From: Coptis chinensis
Lineage: Eukaryota > Streptophyta > Magnoliopsida > Ranunculales > Ranunculaceae
Assembly (NCBI GenBank): GCA_015680905.1
Contig: JADFTS010000022.1
Location: forward strand, 62,001-126,000
DNA: 64,000 bases
Direction of reading: 5' to 3'
The first letter of the stretch is position 1. Every line of letters starts with the position of its first letter. Shown here piece after piece: positions 62,607 to 64,000 of the stretch. Under the pieces are notes generated by a model. It saw only the letters and a list, made by a program, of their open reading frames with translations, was not told the DNA's origin and did no database searches. Both the position numbers and the translations under genes were made by a program.

Positions 62607-63452
62607 AAAAAACATTTTTTTTTTTTTTGAGATTATCCACTACAAAAAAAAAAAAAAAAAAAAAAAAAAATAAAACCCTATAAAAATAAGACAAAATAAA
62701 AAAATCAAAACACAAAAGCAAAGCTAACTCAACTTATTCTCGCTTCAAATACAAATAGGCACTACTACTAAAAAAGCTCCAAACAACTTCCACTATTGAA
62801 GTTTGCGCCATCAATTCAAAATATACATGTTGGTCTAACTACCTTGTGAAACATTCATCCCCATATGTTCTACCTCATTACAAAGTCAATGATCTTCATC
62901 TAGGAAATCTGAAGTTAAAAATCCCATCTTGAAAAAAAATAAGTTTTCACGACATACCACGTAAGAGTGTTCGCACAAAAAAGCACATGTCTTATTTTAT
63001 GTGCTTTCTTTTCCTATTGTGTGATAACACGAGGAGGCTTTTAGAGTTAACCAAAGATTGTTTCATTCCGCTCAGCCACAATCGTTGGTTTCTTTGGCAC
63101 AACAACTGCTAAGCTCCTTAAGTGATTGCAGATAGTTATGGACTACAACCTAATGACAAATTGGTTCTAACGAAGTTTGTATTCGGAGGATAGGATTTGC
63201 AGCTCGAAAGGACTTTAAGGCACACAAAATTTTTGTTGCACGCTTTGTCCTAATTATTTGTAAAATTTGTAATCATTATAAATAAAATTTCCAACTAAAA
63301 AACAACAACAAAACCAACATTTTTTTTATTCAAGAGAATATACAACAAAAAAAAACATTTCTTTTATTTGAAGAGTATATACTACTATAAATAAAAAAAA
63401 AAAAAAAAAAACAACAACAACAACAACAAACAACATTTTTTTATTCAAAAAA

Positions 63453-63483
<31 letters not shown>

Positions 63484-64000
63484 CAAAATCATTTTTTTTT
63501 TTCAGATTATTATCCAAAACAAAAAAAAAAAAAAAAAAAAAAAATAAAACCCTATAAAAATAAGACAAATCAAAACTCACAAAAAAAAGCTAACTCAACT
63601 TATTCTCGCTTCAAATACAAATACAAATAAGGCACTACTCTAAAAGCTCCAAACAACTTCCACTATTGAAGTTTGCCATCAATTCAAAATATACATGTTG
63701 GTCTAACTACCTTGTGAAACATTCTTCCATATGTTCTACCTCATTACAAAGTCAATGATCTTCATCTAGGAAATCTGAAGTTAAAAATCCCATCTTGAAA
63801 AAATTAAGTTTTCACGCACATACCACGTAAGAGTTCGTGACAAAAGCACATGTCTTATTTTATTTATTTGCTTTCTTTTCCTATTGTGTGATAACACGAG
63901 GAGGCTTTTAGAGTTAACCAAAGATTGTTTCATTCCGCTCTCGGCCGACACATCATTGGTTTCTTTTGACAACAACTGCTAAGCTCCTTAAGTGATTGCA

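Larger units (their letters stand above)
37756..64000 (+). repeat. 870-bp satellite array derived from the LINE 3' end (about 30 units, open at the window end)
   Basis: The phase marker CTCACAAAAGC or a close variant occurs at about 38354, 39203, 40060, 40945, 41801, 42663, 43546, 44416, 45283, 46153, 47019, 47896, 48746, 49622, 50511, 51376, 52230, 53101, 53968, 54831, 55716, 56587, 57458, 58341, 59206, 60056, 60934, 61819, 62706 and 63576: 29 intervals averaging 870 bp. Unit order: about 390 bp non-LINE DNA with TATACATGTTGGTCTAAC and the hairpin AAGCACATGTC/ATGTGCTT; about 250 bp of LINE C-terminal coding and 3' end in plus orientation (GAGGAGGCTTTTAGAGTTAACC to AATAAAATTTCCAAC); then tail repeats, A(n), (CAA)n, A(n), T(n), TTATCCACTACA, A(n) and AACCCTATAAAAATAAG. 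No protein is encoded; long Phe/Lys frames are homopolymer artefacts. Confidence 0.95.

Noticed and set aside
38068-63580. Phe- and Lys-rich ORFs in the satellite (for example 38881-39144 and 63326-63580)
   Set aside because: They are translations of A and T tracts and shift freely between units. No codon conservation.
37756-64000. Regularly spaced repeats that could suggest a CRISPR-like array
   Set aside because: The period is about 870 bp, the units are continuous with no short unique spacers, and the context is a plant nuclear genome. This is a satellite.

Overview
This window comes from a flowering plant nuclear genome, most likely a eudicot. The evidence is intron-containing genes with GT-AG (and one GC-AG) splice sites, a nuclear-encoded chloroplast antenna gene with a transit peptide, many non-autonomous DNA transposons, a plant-type non-LTR retrotransposon family and a large A/T-rich satellite. 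No bacterial operon, CRISPR array, tRNA or rRNA gene was seen. The species cannot be named from the sequence.

Layout. At the left edge (31-364, minus) are the first two exons of a spindle-checkpoint gene of the BUBR1/MAD3 family, which runs off the window. From 0.4 to 11 kb the DNA is gene-poor: foldback elements, a dispersed AT-rich repeat family, Helitron-like repeats, a tRNA-related SINE-like pair, and adjacent broken copies of two ribosomal protein genes (RPL10A at 7.7 kb, RPS24 at 8.4 kb). One complete gene lies at 11193-14974 (plus): LHCB7, an LHCII-type chlorophyll a/b-binding protein with six exons and 322 residues. Its intron 4 is a GC-AG intron carrying a hAT-type MITE, and intron 5 carries a microsatellite and a SINE-like insertion. 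From 15 to 22.4 kb there are further non-autonomous TIR elements, two of them with exact 8-bp target duplications, and no convincing gene.

From 22.4 to 37.75 kb lies a head-to-tail array, all on the minus strand, of one non-LTR retrotransposon family: one near full-length but broken copy (28083-32113) and ten partial copies. The element encodes N-terminal Cys/His motifs, a reverse transcriptase with visible motifs A, B and C (YLDD), and a C-terminal Cys-Cys-His-Cys plus RPxD-x14-D region that resembles the restriction-like endonuclease of R2/CRE/NeSL-type LINEs. Truncated copies share nearly the same 5' breakpoint. The last three full units repeat every 1323-1324 bp, so they arose by tandem duplication and not by independent insertion.

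At about 37.75 kb the orientation flips, and a tandem satellite with a period of about 870 bp runs to the end of the window (about 30 units, more than 26 kb). Each unit contains about 250 bp of the 3' end of the same LINE (plus orientation), the LINE tail repeat, long A and T tracts, a (CAA)n run and about 390 bp of unrelated sequence. The window therefore seems to show a satellite built from the tail of a retrotransposon, next to the array it came from. From about 36 kb rightward short sites vary strongly between otherwise conserved blocks. They cluster at CAG/CTG, CG and homopolymer positions, which suggests that much of this variation is sequencing or assembly noise on heavily modified repeat DNA and not biology.
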